The notes under the pieces were generated by a model. The model worked only from the letters and a program-made list of their open reading frames with translations. It made no database searches and was not told the DNA's origin. DNA of 64,000 nucleotides from assembly GCF_026262505.1 (NCBI RefSeq), contig NC_067203.1:1984001-2048000 (forward strand). Reading direction: 5' to 3'. Source of the DNA: Trichomonas vaginalis G3. Taxonomy: Eukaryota > Parabasalia > Trichomonadida > Trichomonadidae. A program made the translations under genes and the position numbers. Shown here piece by piece: positions 24,920 to 34,662 of the stretch. Position 1 is the stretch's first letter; each line of letters starts with the position of its first letter.

Positions 24920-25330
24920 TTTTTTGTCATATTTTTACCTCAGTCCTTTCATATCACTAATTGCCTTCTTAGAATAGAATTATGCCCACCTTGAATGAAT
25001 TCATTCTTTTATTTTCAATCAAACATCTTACTTAGCAATTAAATTTTGAATAATTTAATTGTTCATGTAAAAGTCATTCAATAAACGCATGAAGGATCTA
25101 AAGAGCATAATGTTGATCAATATCATGATTATCAAAGAAGAACTTTCCTCTTATGTTACAAGATATCTGCGATAGTCAAAAAAAGTTGATGACAAATTAT
25201 CTTAAAAGTATGCTGTATGCTACTTATGTTATATAAACATCAATGATGTTGAGGAAAATCATCAATATTTATATTCAGGTGATATCTTCTTCAAAAAACT
25301 TTTATATTTTTCCTATCGGATTCTCCCCCA
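24920..25330. other. Host intergenic region
   Basis: AT-rich. No open frame of note and no repeat recognised. Confidence 0.4.
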
Positions 25331-26502
25331 CTTTGGGCGACCAGTGGTTCATGTGCCCCCGCTGGCGCTAAAAAGGAGCTCCCATCGTACCTTGTATAGG
25401 TAATACAGAATATTGGACATATATCACACTATTATTATCTTCGGAATTTTTATCTGCACCTTTTGCTGAATTATGAAGGGGAGTTATTCCATTATGATTT
25501 ATATCAGCACCAAACAAAATAAGATCTTTTGCATTTTTTGTACAATTATGCTATGAATCTTTGTTTTTCCCTATTATTATTTTTTACTGCAACATGAAGG
25601 GCTATTTAACCTTGTTTATCTTCTTCCTTTTAAAGAATTAATTCTATTATTTCTTTAATATTCTTTTGAATTGTATATCTGATTATTTTTCTTTTAATAG
25701 TATCAATTGAAAATACATTATTGTTATGTTTCGCAAGAAAAAGAATCATTGCCTTAAGGTTCGATGAATTAACAATATCACATAAATCAAAATCGTTGAT
25801 CTTTGATGGAAACCTCTCCAAAATATATTCGAAGTATGTAATGTTATGGGAATAAATAATAAATTTCAGACAAATTTTATCTATTTGATGATATACCTGG
25901 CATTCATTGATAATAGCTATATTCCCACCGATAAATGAGTATCGAAGGCATTTCTTTGTAATTTTGGTATTCATATTTGTTTTTAGATAATAAAAAATAT
26001 TCACAGATCCAAAATAGCAGCATGCTTCAATTGGCGATAAACTTTGAAAACATGGAATTGCTATTGAAATGTCTGTTATTGGTTTCATTAAAGCATAGAC
26101 CTTGAATTTTTGGATATCATCATTCTTAATCATTTCTTGAACTTCCAAGGCTTCTGAGGATGTTTCAATCCATAAATTGATCATATTATTAGTATGATCT
26201 TTCTTCAAATAATTGGAAGCAAAATCTAAAACCTCGATACTTAATAATCTTTTTGAAAATATTTGATATTCATTTGATAAATGATTAAGTATTTGAATAT
26301 AAAGCTTGGTGGATCCATAGTTGAATTTGATTGCGTTTAAAATACTCATTATCAGATCGTTAATGGGCATTTTATACTTGTTTACTAAAACAGAAATTAT
26401 CATATTGGTAAGTTCTTCAAGGGACTCTTCTGTCTTTAGATGATAAAGCATTTCATTTGTTCTTATATAATCATCATAGCGTGCTAAGTACACACTTATC
26501 AT
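25331..26502 (-). pseudogene. Ankyrin-repeat / DUF3447 protein, 3' part decayed
   Basis: The front frame (26502-25630, about 290 codons from MISVYLARYDDYIRTNEMLY) carries the DUF3447-type region of the large T. vaginalis ankyrin family: SPIEACCYFGSVNIFYYLK, then LRYSFIGGNIAIINECQ. Downstream, pieces of ankyrin repeats (ALHVA, TPLHNSA, DINHNGI) are still readable to about 25390 but with several stops and shifts. The usual gene would continue through several ankyrin repeats, so this copy is broken at its 3' half. Many such genes exist in this genome, so decay of one is not surprising. Confidence 0.65.
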
Positions 26503-26529
26503 AATGATTGTTTGCAACTTTTTTTCCAC

Positions 26530-27130
26530 CTTTCAAAAATGAATGATAATGCAATAGTTCTAAACGTGGATATTTTTGATTCCAATACTTGACACAGATT
26601 GAATTTTTCAAATAAAAAATTATTTGTTTACCAGATTTGGTAAAAAAATTGAAAAGTTTTGATCAGCAATATTTTTAATTTATTACAAAGTGTGAGCTCA
26701 TATTTCTGTTTTTATTTCAGCCAAATAAGTTCACACCAAATAAAAACCATAAAATTAACTAAATCTTTCCAAAAATGGGTTTAAATAAGGAAAAATGGCA
26801 AAGTAAGATTATGCCAAAATGTTAGCATGTGAATGAGCTCATAACACACAAGGAAACTCCACATTGTATAATTCAATTGTCACATGTTGAACTTTCATCT
26901 TCTTCAATTTTATTCAATACTTGTCAATGAGATACTAAACATAGAACAAATTTGTATAAGCTTTCATGTGGTATCGTTGCTCGGAAACATCATTAATGCA
27001 AAATTCTTTCTTTCTAACTAAGATTTTTAAGACAACAAGTGTCACGGCCTAAAGGCATACTTATCACTTTCAGACATTCTCTCAAGTTTGAGTTATTGAA
27101 TTTTTAAATAAATTTTTTACAAAGCTTGAT
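26530..27130. other. Host intergenic region
   Basis: About 600 bp, AT-rich. No RNA gene or repeat recognised, and no open frame longer than a few dozen codons was noted. Confidence 0.4.
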
Positions 27131-27391
27131 ATGTCAAGTTTAGAGCAGCTAAAAAATGAAAATTGGTGCAATTACCGTGGCCTTAAGCCAAATAAAGTAT
27201 TCGAATGCCCAGATCAAGCATCAAAAATGATTTGGGGCGTCAATTCCAATAATATTATACAATTATCTTCACAAATTATCAAATTAATAACAACTAACAA
27301 AATAACTATCCAAATGGCGCTTCGTTTGAATTCATATTTATCATTGTTTTATTACATTATCTTTCTTTTAATATGCAACATTGTTTTATGA
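27131..27391 (+). CDS. Short hypothetical host protein with C-terminal hydrophobic helix
   Basis: 86 residues: MSSLEQLKNENWCNYRGLKP, a polar middle, then LNSYLSLFYYIIFLLICNIV as a likely membrane segment. It might be the start of a larger host gene cut by later insertions, since element sequence begins only ~150 bp downstream. No family recognised and no clear initiator before the ATG. Confidence 0.3.
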   Translation: MSSLEQLKNENWCNYRGLKPNKVFECPDQASKMIWGVNSNNIIQLSSQIIKLITTNKITIQMALRLNSYLSLFYYIIFLLICNIVL

Positions 27392-27395
27392 AATA

Positions 27396-27501
27396 TTAAG
27401 GCTGCACTTACGCCCATCTGACATTAATTCAAATTTCTGATAATTTAACCTTAAACATTTGAATTGAAGGCTGTGTCAGATGAGCATAAGTGCACCCTTA
27501 A
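27396..27501. mobile_element. 106-bp foldback MITE with 27-bp terminal inverted repeats
   Basis: The ends TTAAGGCTGCACTTACGCCC and the reverse complement of the other end, TTAAGGGTGCACTTATGCTC, match at 24 of 27 bases; inner arms AATTCAAAT / ATTTGAATT extend the pairing, so the whole unit nearly folds back. It begins and ends in TTAA, suggesting a TTAA or TA target. Too short to code; mobilised in trans if it is a transposon. Confidence 0.7.
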
Positions 27502-27572
27502 AAAATTAAAAAATATTAAAAATATTTGTTTTATTTACCAGGCCGTATTAATTCCTAATCTCAACTGCTGAA

Positions 27573-28118
27573 ATGGATATGGGTTTAAATCCGGAGTTTT
27601 TCATTCAAATCGTTGAAGTTAAAAACTATGAAGATATAATGGAGGACAAAGCTGACAAAACAGAGCTTCAAACATTAAAGACTGAAATACTTCAAACATT
27701 ATATCCTATAGGCTCTATTTATACGTCAATGAACTCAACAAATCCAGCAAGTGTTTTAGGTTTTGGTACTTGGGAACAGATTATTGACAAATTCTTATAC
27801 TGTGCTAACTCTTCAAAGCAAACAGGAGGCTCAAAGAAAATTAGTGAAGCAAATCTTCCACCACATAAGCACACAGGAACTACAAGCGATTCTGGAGACC
27901 ATCAACATACTATTGATGGTAGTTTCTTAAATCAGTGGCAAAAAGATTACAACAGCGATAATGTTTATTCTCCAACAGAATATACATCAAAAGTGGTTCA
28001 GCATAAAACAACATGGAATGGAAACCATTCACATACTTTCACAACAAATTCAACAGGTTCTGGTGCAGACTATATGCCACCATTTATGACTGTATTCGCA
28101 TGGTACCGCGTTCAATGA
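27573..28118 (+). pseudogene. Fibre C-terminal part of E4
   Basis: 181 codons ending in the gp10/collar-like module: LYPIGSIYTSMNSTNPASVL, WEQIIDKFLYCANSSKQTGG, NLPPHKHTG, GNHSHTF, DYMPPFMTVFAWYRVQ. It is far shorter than the full fibres of E2/E3 and A. The last codons overlap the GC hairpin CGCGTTC-aat-GAACGCG. A fossil piece. Confidence 0.7.
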
Positions 28119-28144
28119 ACGCGCTTGAGCCTGCTTTGCAGGCT
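28107..28144. repeat. Double GC-rich mini-hairpin in E4
   Basis: CGCGTTC-aat-GAACGCG (28107-28123) and AGCCTGC-ttt-GCAGGCT (28128-28144): two perfect 7-bp stems with 3-nt loops, 4 bp apart, between fibre and integrase. E2 and E3 have no such insert at the same gene boundary (43637-43656 and 62897-62915). Confidence 0.8.
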
Positions 28145-28178
28145 TATCGTAGAGCTTAAAATCTTTAACTTTACTTAA

Positions 28179-28699
28179 ATGAGTTTGAAAGAAGTATTCG
28201 AACAACATCCATGGAGGTCATTTAAGAAGTTCAATGAAGCTGCAAAGAGTTGGGGATTTACTAACAGAGCTGAAGTTAAAAGGTTCTTTGACAAAAATGT
28301 TGTACATCAAACAAAAATAAACCCTTACGACTACTTTTTACCAATTTACTCCAATACTCCTGACGCATACCAATTTGACACTCTCATTCAAAGCAGAAAA
28401 GGAGGACATAAACCATTCCTCATCTTCATAAATGTTAATACTCGCAAAGCATATGCATATCCAATGAGGAATAAAGGAACTCGTGAAGTGTTAAGAGTTT
28501 TACAAAAGTTTGTAGCAGTACATAACCCAAGTACTTTAACATCAGACCAAGACAGTGCATACCTCAGCAATGAAATCACAGATTTTCTCATTAAGCATAA
28601 CATAACTCACTACACTACTGAAGACCATAACCATAACATACTCGGTATCATAAACCGCTTCATAAGGACACTAAGAGATTTAAACCAAGAGCGAGACTT
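28179..28699 (+). pseudogene. Integrase of E4, interrupted by E3
   Basis: Start MSLKEVFEQHPWRSFKKFNE, then the rve core (YQFDTLIQSRKGG, STLTSDQDSAYLSN, HNHNILGIINRFIRTLRDL). It is nearly identical to the E3 integrase at 62916. The coding sequence stops matching where the E3 terminus begins. A fossil caused by insertion of one Maverick into another. Confidence 0.85.
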
Positions 28700-29028
28700 A
28701 GTTAGTATACATATTTTCAGTACGGTGGCACTGCGCGTCATCTTACCGAAAATATGTCAATCTGGCACTTTACAAAACCACTAACGTATATTTTACATCA
28801 CAGATGCAATATTTCTAATAACCTTAAACTATTTCTGCCACGTAAAGTATTTATCACATAAACCACCTCATCTCACCTCTCTGTACGTTATATATTGTGC
28901 GCAGGTCATTGCCCATGGCAACTCCCCACGACACAATGCATGTGCATGAAAACATAGCACAAAAATAAATTTAGGTGAAGTGGTGAGATCTCACCTCTTT
29001 TTTCACCTCTTTTTTCACCCTGTTGAAT

Positions 29029-29556
29029 TCATTGCTTTATAACTCTCTTCCTTGGTTTCTTTTTAGTTGCTTTCTTCACGTCTGTCTCCAACTTGACTGT
29101 CTTTCTTCTTCGTCCGTAATGATACCAGTTACTTCCACCAGTCAATGGGTCAAATGGTCGTTCATAAGGGTTTCCATACATTCCATAAGGTCCGTATGGA
29201 AGAACTACTAGTGGAGAAGAAACATTTTCTTTAGTTCCATCGACTCTATTTAAATGCATTGTTTCACCTTTCATCTGGTCATTAAAGTCTTTTGCGTGTT
29301 TTGCAAACTCATCGTCCTTTCCTAAAGCATTTTCTGACTCAGTCGCAACCAAATTGGATGCTTTATTTATGAGCCCCATTTTATTTAATCTTAACTTCTT
29401 TGCAACCCAGCCTCCAATCTTTCCTTTATTTGCATCTAATGTCTTTGAAACCCTTCCTCCACTCATTTTATTTACTGCGTCATAAGCTCCAAGTGCTTTT
29501 GCTCCAAATGCTAATGCTTTTGTTCCCATTGCGCCTAAAGCTGCCCAAGCTACCAT
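29029..29556 (-). CDS. Virion/core-type basic protein (E3 copy)
   Basis: 175 residues: Gly/Ala-rich amphipathic start (MVAWAALGAMGTKALAFGAK), a Lys-rich middle, a Pro/Tyr/Gly segment (VLPYGPYGMYGNPYERPFDP) and a very basic tail (KKATKKKPRKRVIKQ). Nearly identical to 51190-51714 in E2. Composition suits a capsid-internal or DNA-condensing protein (compare adenovirus pVI/pVII), which is inference. It looks whole. Confidence 0.6.
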   Translation of the reverse strand: MVAWAALGAMGTKALAFGAKALGAYDAVNKMSGGRVSKTLDANKGKIGGWVAKKLRLNKMGLINKASNLVATESENALGKDDEFAKHAKDFNDQMKGETMHLNRVDGTKENVSSPLVVLPYGPYGMYGNPYERPFDPLTGGSNWYHYGRRRKTVKLETDVKKATKKKPRKRVIKQ

Positions 29557-29754
29557 TTACCCCATATTAAAATCATCTCTCTTCAATATTATCTCATAAA
29601 AGTTCTCGTTACTGGAGAAAGTCAATGAAACATAAACGTTCTCATTCATAAACTTCTTTCTTATCTCATCTATTCTCAATAAAATATCTGAACAATTGCT
29701 AACATCTTCTACAACAGTTATTTCATCATGAATGACCTTCAAGAACAAGCTCAT
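29557..29754 (-). CDS. Small hypothetical protein (E3 copy)
   Basis: 65 residues, MSLFLKVIHDEITVVEDVSN to KRDDFNMG. It abuts the neighbours on both sides with no spacer, as does its twin at 50992-51189 in E2. Function unknown; the tight packing suggests one transcription unit with the structural genes. Confidence 0.55.
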   Translation of the reverse strand: MSLFLKVIHDEITVVEDVSNCSDILLRIDEIRKKFMNENVYVSLTFSSNENFYEIILKRDDFNMG

Positions 29755-29985
29755 TTAATATGCAATTAAAATCATCTCAATAATGAGTCCATCCTTTCCA
29801 TCTTTAGGTAGCACAACATCTTTCATTGAAGAAGGTTCGACAAGTCTTATGTTAAACTTACTGACAAAGTTTGTTATACTATAATGCTTCGGTGGCGAAT
29901 ACATGTAGTTTGAAAGACATAATATAGATTCTTCAGCAAATTCACTTATACTGGATTTTATAACAATGTTCTCACGAGACCAAAT
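29755..29985 (-). pseudogene. 3' piece of a minor-capsid-like gene of E3, cut by E2
   Basis: Encodes the end of the family represented in E2 at 50109-50991 (SNYMYSPPKHYSITNFVSKF, then PKDGKDGLIIEMILI). The E2 insertion separates it from the rest of the gene at 52369-53019. The flanking CAAAT at 29981-29985 is the left target duplication. Confidence 0.8.
29981..29985. repeat. Target-site duplication of E2, left copy (CAAAT)
   Basis: CAAAT directly precedes the E2 terminus AGTTAG. The same CAAAT follows the other terminus at 52364-52368. The uninterrupted gene in E2 itself (around 50761) contains the site once, confirming a duplication. Confidence 0.85.
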
Positions 29986-30640
29986 AGTTAGTATACATAA
30001 GTCGTGTATGGAGGCACTGCGTTTCACTTTACCCAATACTTGTGAATTTGACACTTTACAAAACCGTTAACGTATATTTTACAACACAAACGACAACACT
30101 AACTTAACCTTAAATATTTACAAACCGCCAACCACTAACGACTTCATTAATGTAAAAATAAACGTTCTCACTTACAAAAGTATTGCAACTCCTCCCATTG
30201 CTGTGCTTCACATAACAGCTCATAATCTTCTGACTCACTTTCTTCTTCATATAGGTCAAAGTCACTGTCAAAATAAATGTTAGTAAGTTTTGACAAAGCT
30301 AATGAAACACGTTTACCGTTTGTATCGTATGCTTGTATAAACTTTCCATTCTTCATTCCTTCATAAACGCTCAAACTAACTTTACCTTTCTCCTCGTATC
30401 TGATAGAATGTATTTTCACGAGGAACGAAGAACAAATTCTTGAACTCATGACCGTTGTAGTTTGTTATCTCAATAGTTTTCGTCATTTACATAAATAAAA
30501 TAAAAAATAAACTTAAAAATTAATGATATCACCACCCCACACGTATGAAAACATAGCGCAAAAATAATTTAGGTGAAGTGGTGATCTACCTCTTTCTACC
30601 TCTTTTCAACCTTGAATTCATTGCTTTATAACTCTCTTCC
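29986..30640. repeat. E2 left terminal inverted repeat (~655 bp)
   Basis: Matches the reverse complement of 51694-52363 almost completely by eye. The main difference is in the intergenic palindrome copy (about 30579-30620 versus 51730-51771). The repeat contains a whole small gene region. T. vaginalis Mavericks are known to have long TIRs. Confidence 0.85.
30168..30482 (-). pseudogene. TIR-borne small gene, left copy
   Basis: Reverse-strand twin of the gene at 51861-52181, carried inside the inverted repeat; it encodes the same KVSLSVYEGMKNGKFIQAYD segment and the acidic end YEEESESEDYELLCEAQQWE. Fossil state: about one break. Because it lies in the TIR, the element carries this gene twice. 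Confidence 0.7.
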
Positions 30641-30865
30641 TTTCTCCAACTCTTCTAACTTCTTCTAAGTTCAGCAATGTTGTCCTCATGAAGTTTAATC
30701 TTCCTTAAATTCCTTCTCTATCTAATGGTTGCTTTATCTTTCTAAACTGAACTCTACCATCCTTCATAGTATGAACGTAAAAACCTTCTGGAAGCTCCTG
30801 ATTTAATGTATTCTACCAAAAATTTTTGTTTCATTGCTTCAGTGACTTTAGTCGTCATTTCAATC
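30641..30865 (-). pseudogene. Remnant of a small unknown Maverick gene
   Basis: Reverse-strand coding remnants starting MTTKVTEAMKQKFLVEYIKS can be followed for some 70 codons. Broken, with several breaks. The family is not recognised. Confidence 0.4.
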
Positions 30866-30906
30866 AAATAAAAATGTTCAAATAAAATAAAAATAACGTT
30901 ATTTTT

Positions 30907-31203
30907 TCAGTAAGGAAACGCAGGAGTTTTACGATTTATTTGAGGAGTAGGTTCTGGTTTAAATGTTGGAGTCGGTTTAGGAGTTGACTTTTGAACAGGA
31001 GTTTGTACTTCCATAGGTTCAGGAGTCATTGAAGGTTTTGCTTGTGAAGGCGTTGGTTTTGACGAAGGTGTTGGAGTTTGTTTAACTTCAGCTACTTCAG
31101 TATTATTTATAACATTTGCTTTATTTCTTTTCAACATCATAACTGCTCCTGCTGTAGCTAGCAAACCTAGTGGGAGACCATATTTATATAAGGACTTGAC
31201 CAA
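30907..31203 (-). CDS. Small membrane / proline-threonine-rich virion-type protein
   Basis: About 98 codons. A hydrophobic span near the front (YGLPLGLLATAGAVMMLKR), then a long Pro/Thr/Lys tail (PTPSSKPTPSQAKPSMTPEP) ending in AFPY. The exact start is unclear. The design (one span plus Pro-rich tail) recalls small Polinton virion proteins; no family assigned. It lies just downstream of the major capsid region on the same strand. Confidence 0.45.
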   Translation of the reverse strand: MVKSLYKYGLPLGLLATAGAVMMLKRNKANVINNTEVAEVKQTPTPSSKPTPSQAKPSMTPEPMEVQTPVQKSTPKPTPTFKPEPTPQINRKTPAFPY

Positions 31204-31234
31204 ATGCTATTTTTGACAGGAGCTGGTGGAACAC

Positions 31235-31363
31235 CTAACCTTGGTGAACTGCTCTTTGCCATTGTGCAGCTCGTAAGAAATATTCAATAGGTGCTCCATA
31301 ATCGTTTGGTAAAGTTTGTTTCATAGATGGTGAAGGTTCACGAGAGCTTGATGAAGAACTCAT
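31235..31363 (-). CDS. Small serine-rich protein (42 residues)
   Basis: MSSSSSSREPSPSMKQTLPN followed by DYGAPIEYFLRAAQWQRAVH. It sits between the capsid region and the membrane-type small gene, with a TTTATTTTTAAAGC leader. Unknown; possibly a small virion protein. Confidence 0.4.
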   Translation of the reverse strand: MSSSSSSREPSPSMKQTLPNDYGAPIEYFLRAAQWQRAVHQG

Positions 31364-31386
31364 TTATAAGCTTTAAAAATAAACGT

Positions 31387-32965
31387 TCATCCTTTATTCC
31401 TCACTGTCGTCAGTGCTAAGTTATAGTCGTCAAGTCTTATTATTGGTATGCCTGACTGTCTTACTTGTATTGCAAAGCAACAATCCCTCATAAATCCAAT
31501 AAGTGGCTTTGGTACATTTTCAGTTGCTAGTTCAATAGGTCCTTTAACAGACAATTTGTATGTTATTGGAGCAGTAGATGTTTGACCTTGCTGGAAGCAA
31601 AAGTCCACTTCTGTTGGAAAACCACATAAGAAATGTGTGTTGTCATAGCTATCCCATTTATGTTCCACACTACCATCATCCACCAATGACCTCATAACAT
31701 CTTCATTAAATCCTATCATATCATTGTTTGTATTGCAAGCGTTCGCAACCATTTCATAAAATACAGGTCCATATGATTTTTCAGGTTCTGCAGGCATATT
31801 TCCATAAGCTCCCATGGAAAGCTGAAGATATTTAAACTTAGGGTTCTCAAAATTAACATAATAGTTGTCTTTCTTTCTAAATAGTGCCCAAATACTTTTA
31901 ACATTAATAGGCGTATAAGCTGCTGTAAATGTTGCACTTGAACTATCTGTATTCTTTGAGAATGAACCGTCCATAGGAATCCAATCCATAACTTTAACAG
32001 GAAAACATAAAGCCTCGTTTGTATAATGTTCTACAAGTTCTGTATAAATGTTAGGGTCTAAAGAGAATGACTTTGGATGAATGAAACATTCATTAAAATC
32101 CATCTTTGTTCGAAATAGTTGCTGGTTACAGTTGTAATAGTAACTGTTCCACTAGCTTCTACTGCCTTCGTTATCATAGTGAATGGTTCATTCCATGGAA
32201 CAAATTTATTTGTCGGTGGATTTGAATCTGAAGCAAATGCAACTTTAAGAGTTGGATTGAAAGCAATGATATCATTTACAGATATAGATGTGCATTGTAA
32301 GGCGTCGCTACTGAACTTTACTTTAAGCTGAATGTTTCCTGCAAAAGCTGGAATAAATCGAATAGCTTCTAATGGAAGGAATCTTCTAACAGGAATTCTT
32401 AAACGAAGCTTAAAATCAAATGATTTTCCTGCTGTAATTGGACCACTAACAATTTGTCCTGTTCTGCATGTTCCCGAATGACTCCATACATCTTCATGTC
32501 GAGTCTTTGAGAAAAATCTACTTTCTTTATTTGTTCGGTAGTTTGTGAGTTTGAAGTTATATATGCTTCTTCTCTTGCGTTGTCTTGAGAATATACGATA
32601 CGACCATTTGCAAGGATTTGATATCCAGCAACTGCATAGAAAGCGTCATCGAAACCAATCCAAAATCCTGGTGGGTTTGTTTTATTGGAACCTGAACCAA
32701 TTTCTTTATCTGCAATAAATTGACCTTCCATTTTATACGTAATGAATGTATTGTAAAGGTCCAACATATTTTCACCAGGAGGTGAGAGATTGAATGTTAC
32801 CCATGTGTTATCTTTAGCAGTTCCAGGTTGTGATGGAATCTTTGCGTCAGAATATTTTCTATTAGTGTCACCAATTTGAACTGCATTGTCTATGATATCG
32901 AAATATGAGCGAATCTGATGAATATGCTCTGCTGGAGTAAATTCGTTTAGCTGTTCGTTCTGCAT
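31387..32965 (-). pseudogene. Major capsid protein region (double jelly-roll), broken
   Basis: The span encodes the Polinton-type major capsid protein on the reverse strand: an N-terminal part with YFDIIDNAVQIGDTNRKYSD and WVTFNLSPPGENMLDLYNTF, a GFWIGFDDAFYAVAGYQIL segment, and a C-terminal part with TAAYTPINVKSIWALFRKKD and GFMRDCCFAIQV. These beta-rich segments and their position between small virion genes and the polymerase fit the known MCP of T. vaginalis Mavericks. The fossil has about two breaks. MCP identity rests on context and general pattern and should be confirmed by profile search of the pieces as they stand. Confidence 0.65.
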
Positions 32966-32997
32966 GTATTTACTTCAGATAAAAATATCTATTTACT

Positions 32998-33424
32998 TCA
33001 TTATTCTCACTCTTCTTCTTGGTATTCGTGGTGGAAGTTGTTTCTTGACATTTTCAATGAACTGTACATTCTCTTTTGTCTCAACTTCTTTCACTGGCGG
33101 GTCAGGGTTCTTTGACTCGGTTTGTTTTTCAATGAAATTCACGAACTTTGCAATAAGCTCTTGGTTCGTTATTGAAAGTACATCTGGCTTCTTTTCTTCT
33201 GTTCTATTGACTTTTCAGTTTGAACAGAAGGTTTTATATGGGCTTCGTGGACTTCACCCTTGCCATGCACCTTAATGTTGTCGCTCTCTGCATTCGCTAA
33301 TGGACCTTTCTTTTTCTTACGTATATTTTACCATCTTTACTCTGACTTACGTAATAGAAAGGATGTTGTATTCCTCTTGCGTCATTTAATATAATAGACT
33401 CTCGCTCTGATTTTGACAAGCTCA
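32998..33424 (-). pseudogene. Hypothetical Maverick protein, basic, broken
   Basis: Reverse-strand coding from MSLSKSE.. with HPFYYVSQSKDGKIYVRKKK near the start and a Lys/Glu/Pro-rich remainder (KQTESKNPDPPVKEVETKEN) ending in a basic RIPRRRVRIMK. About one break. Function unknown. Divergent from the small Lys-rich gene to its right. Confidence 0.4.
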
Positions 33425-33439
33425 TTTTACATCGGTTAA

Positions 33440-33724
33440 AGTTTTAATTTTGTTTTTTATCTGCAGTCAAATGACTCAGACAAGCCCTACGGACAAGACC
33501 CAAGGGTCATAGATGTTGAAGCATTGAAGAAAGAAATTCGCGAGCAAATTTTATCCGAACTGAAGGAACAAAAACAAGAACAAAAGCCAGAGAGACCAAA
33601 GAGAAAACTTAGTGAAAAACAACTAGCTGCATTAGCTGCTGGAAGACAGAAGAACCCACGTTTGCTGGCGAAAAAAGCTAGAGAAGAAGCAAAAGCTAAA
33701 GAAGCTGAAGCAAAGAAAGAGTAA
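33440..33724 (+). CDS. Small lysine/glutamate-rich protein, start uncertain
   Basis: The frame is open from about 33440 and encodes VEALKKEIREQILSELKEQK, then KRKLSEKQLAALAAGRQKNP and an Ala/Lys/Glu helix. It is entirely helical and charged and may bind DNA or RNA. The start codon is not obvious. It is followed 23 bp later by a minor-capsid-like gene. Confidence 0.4.
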   Translation, partial: SFNFVFYLQSNDSDKPYGQDPRVIDVEALKKEIREQILSELKEQKQEQKPERPKRKLSEKQLAALAAGRQKNPRLLAKKAREEAKAKEAEAKKE

Positions 33725-33747
33725 ATGGTTTATTTTTATCCGAATAA

Positions 33748-34602
33748 ATGTATAGACAAATACCTTTATCTGTTGCGTTCAGTAGTGAAAACCCTGACGT
33801 CAAAATAAAGGGGAACAGAGTAACGTTTAAGTTTCCAACAGACTGGATTGTGAACATAAATGAAGAGAAGTACATTGGCATAACATCTATGTATATAACA
33901 CGTGCTTTCAGAAAGGTTGACTTTATACTTCAAGTCGAGATAGAAAATGACGAACAGTCTTTAAGCGCCCAAAACATTCACATATACAAATACTTTAAAG
34001 ACGATACAACATTGCAATGTATGATTTCATTTAATGAGATGTTCGAGAAAAAGTTCAACATTGAAGTACAAACTTTACAGCCTTTACGTGAGTTTCTTGC
34101 ACAACTGAAAGAAGAAGGTAGTCAGCCACAACTTATAGACTTTCATTATGAATTTAATGAAAATGAAGATGGAACTCATGACTGTCAATTCATTGTATTC
34201 TCACCATTCAATGAAGTCGCTAAAAAGAAAGAAAATCCATTACGTATAAGATTTCAAATCTCCGAACCAAGTGATGATTTTAAGAATGTTTTCAATTATG
34301 ATGCAATGCTTCCGAGGAAAAATGAATTTTCAAAGATTGTAACACCTGGCATTTGGGATAGAAAGCAAGCAATACTTTACTCTAATATAGCCAAAGGCGT
34401 TGAAAATGAGTTCATTGGTCATACAAGAACTTCACCACTTCCTAACCCTAAATACTATAAATTAACTGGCTTCAATCGTGAGTTTTGGATAGACATGTCT
34501 CCCACTCATGACCATAAATGTCCAGTGTTCTTGCCTCCAGATGGGAAGGACTGTCTCTACATTGAAGCACAACTCTTAAACTCTACCATCGCAGTATTGT
34601 AA
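33748..34602 (+). CDS. Putative minor capsid (penton-like) protein of E2
   Basis: 284 residues with a TTTTTATCCGAATAAATG leader. N-terminal pattern KGNRVTFKFPTDWIVNINEE, KYIGITSMYIT; C-terminal signature PVFLPPDGKDCLYIEAQLLN. The same endings (PKDGKDGLIIEMILI; GNCLYIESKIANVTG) close two other E2 genes, 50109-50991 and 47174-47949, so all three seem to be paralogues. Penton-like single jelly-roll is the likely fold (inference). It looks whole. Confidence 0.55.
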   Translation: MYRQIPLSVAFSSENPDVKIKGNRVTFKFPTDWIVNINEEKYIGITSMYITRAFRKVDFILQVEIENDEQSLSAQNIHIYKYFKDDTTLQCMISFNEMFEKKFNIEVQTLQPLREFLAQLKEEGSQPQLIDFHYEFNENEDGTHDCQFIVFSPFNEVAKKKENPLRIRFQISEPSDDFKNVFNYDAMLPRKNEFSKIVTPGIWDRKQAILYSNIAKGVENEFIGHTRTSPLPNPKYYKLTGFNREFWIDMSPTHDHKCPVFLPPDGKDCLYIEAQLLNSTIAVL

Positions 34603-34662
34603 AATCTACGCTAGCTTTATTTTTATCACGAATGACCTCATTGCTGACAAAAATAAATGACC

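Larger units (their letters stand above)
27541..28699 (+). mobile_element. Maverick copy E4, fragment
   Basis: Holds a fibre C-terminal part and the first half of an integrase, nearly identical by eye to the matching genes of E2 and E3. Its left end adjoins host DNA without a recognisable terminal repeat. On the right it is interrupted by the terminus of E3 (AGTTAGTATACATA at 28700). The rest of E4 should lie beyond the right edge of the window. A fossil fragment and the oldest layer of the nest. Confidence 0.7.
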
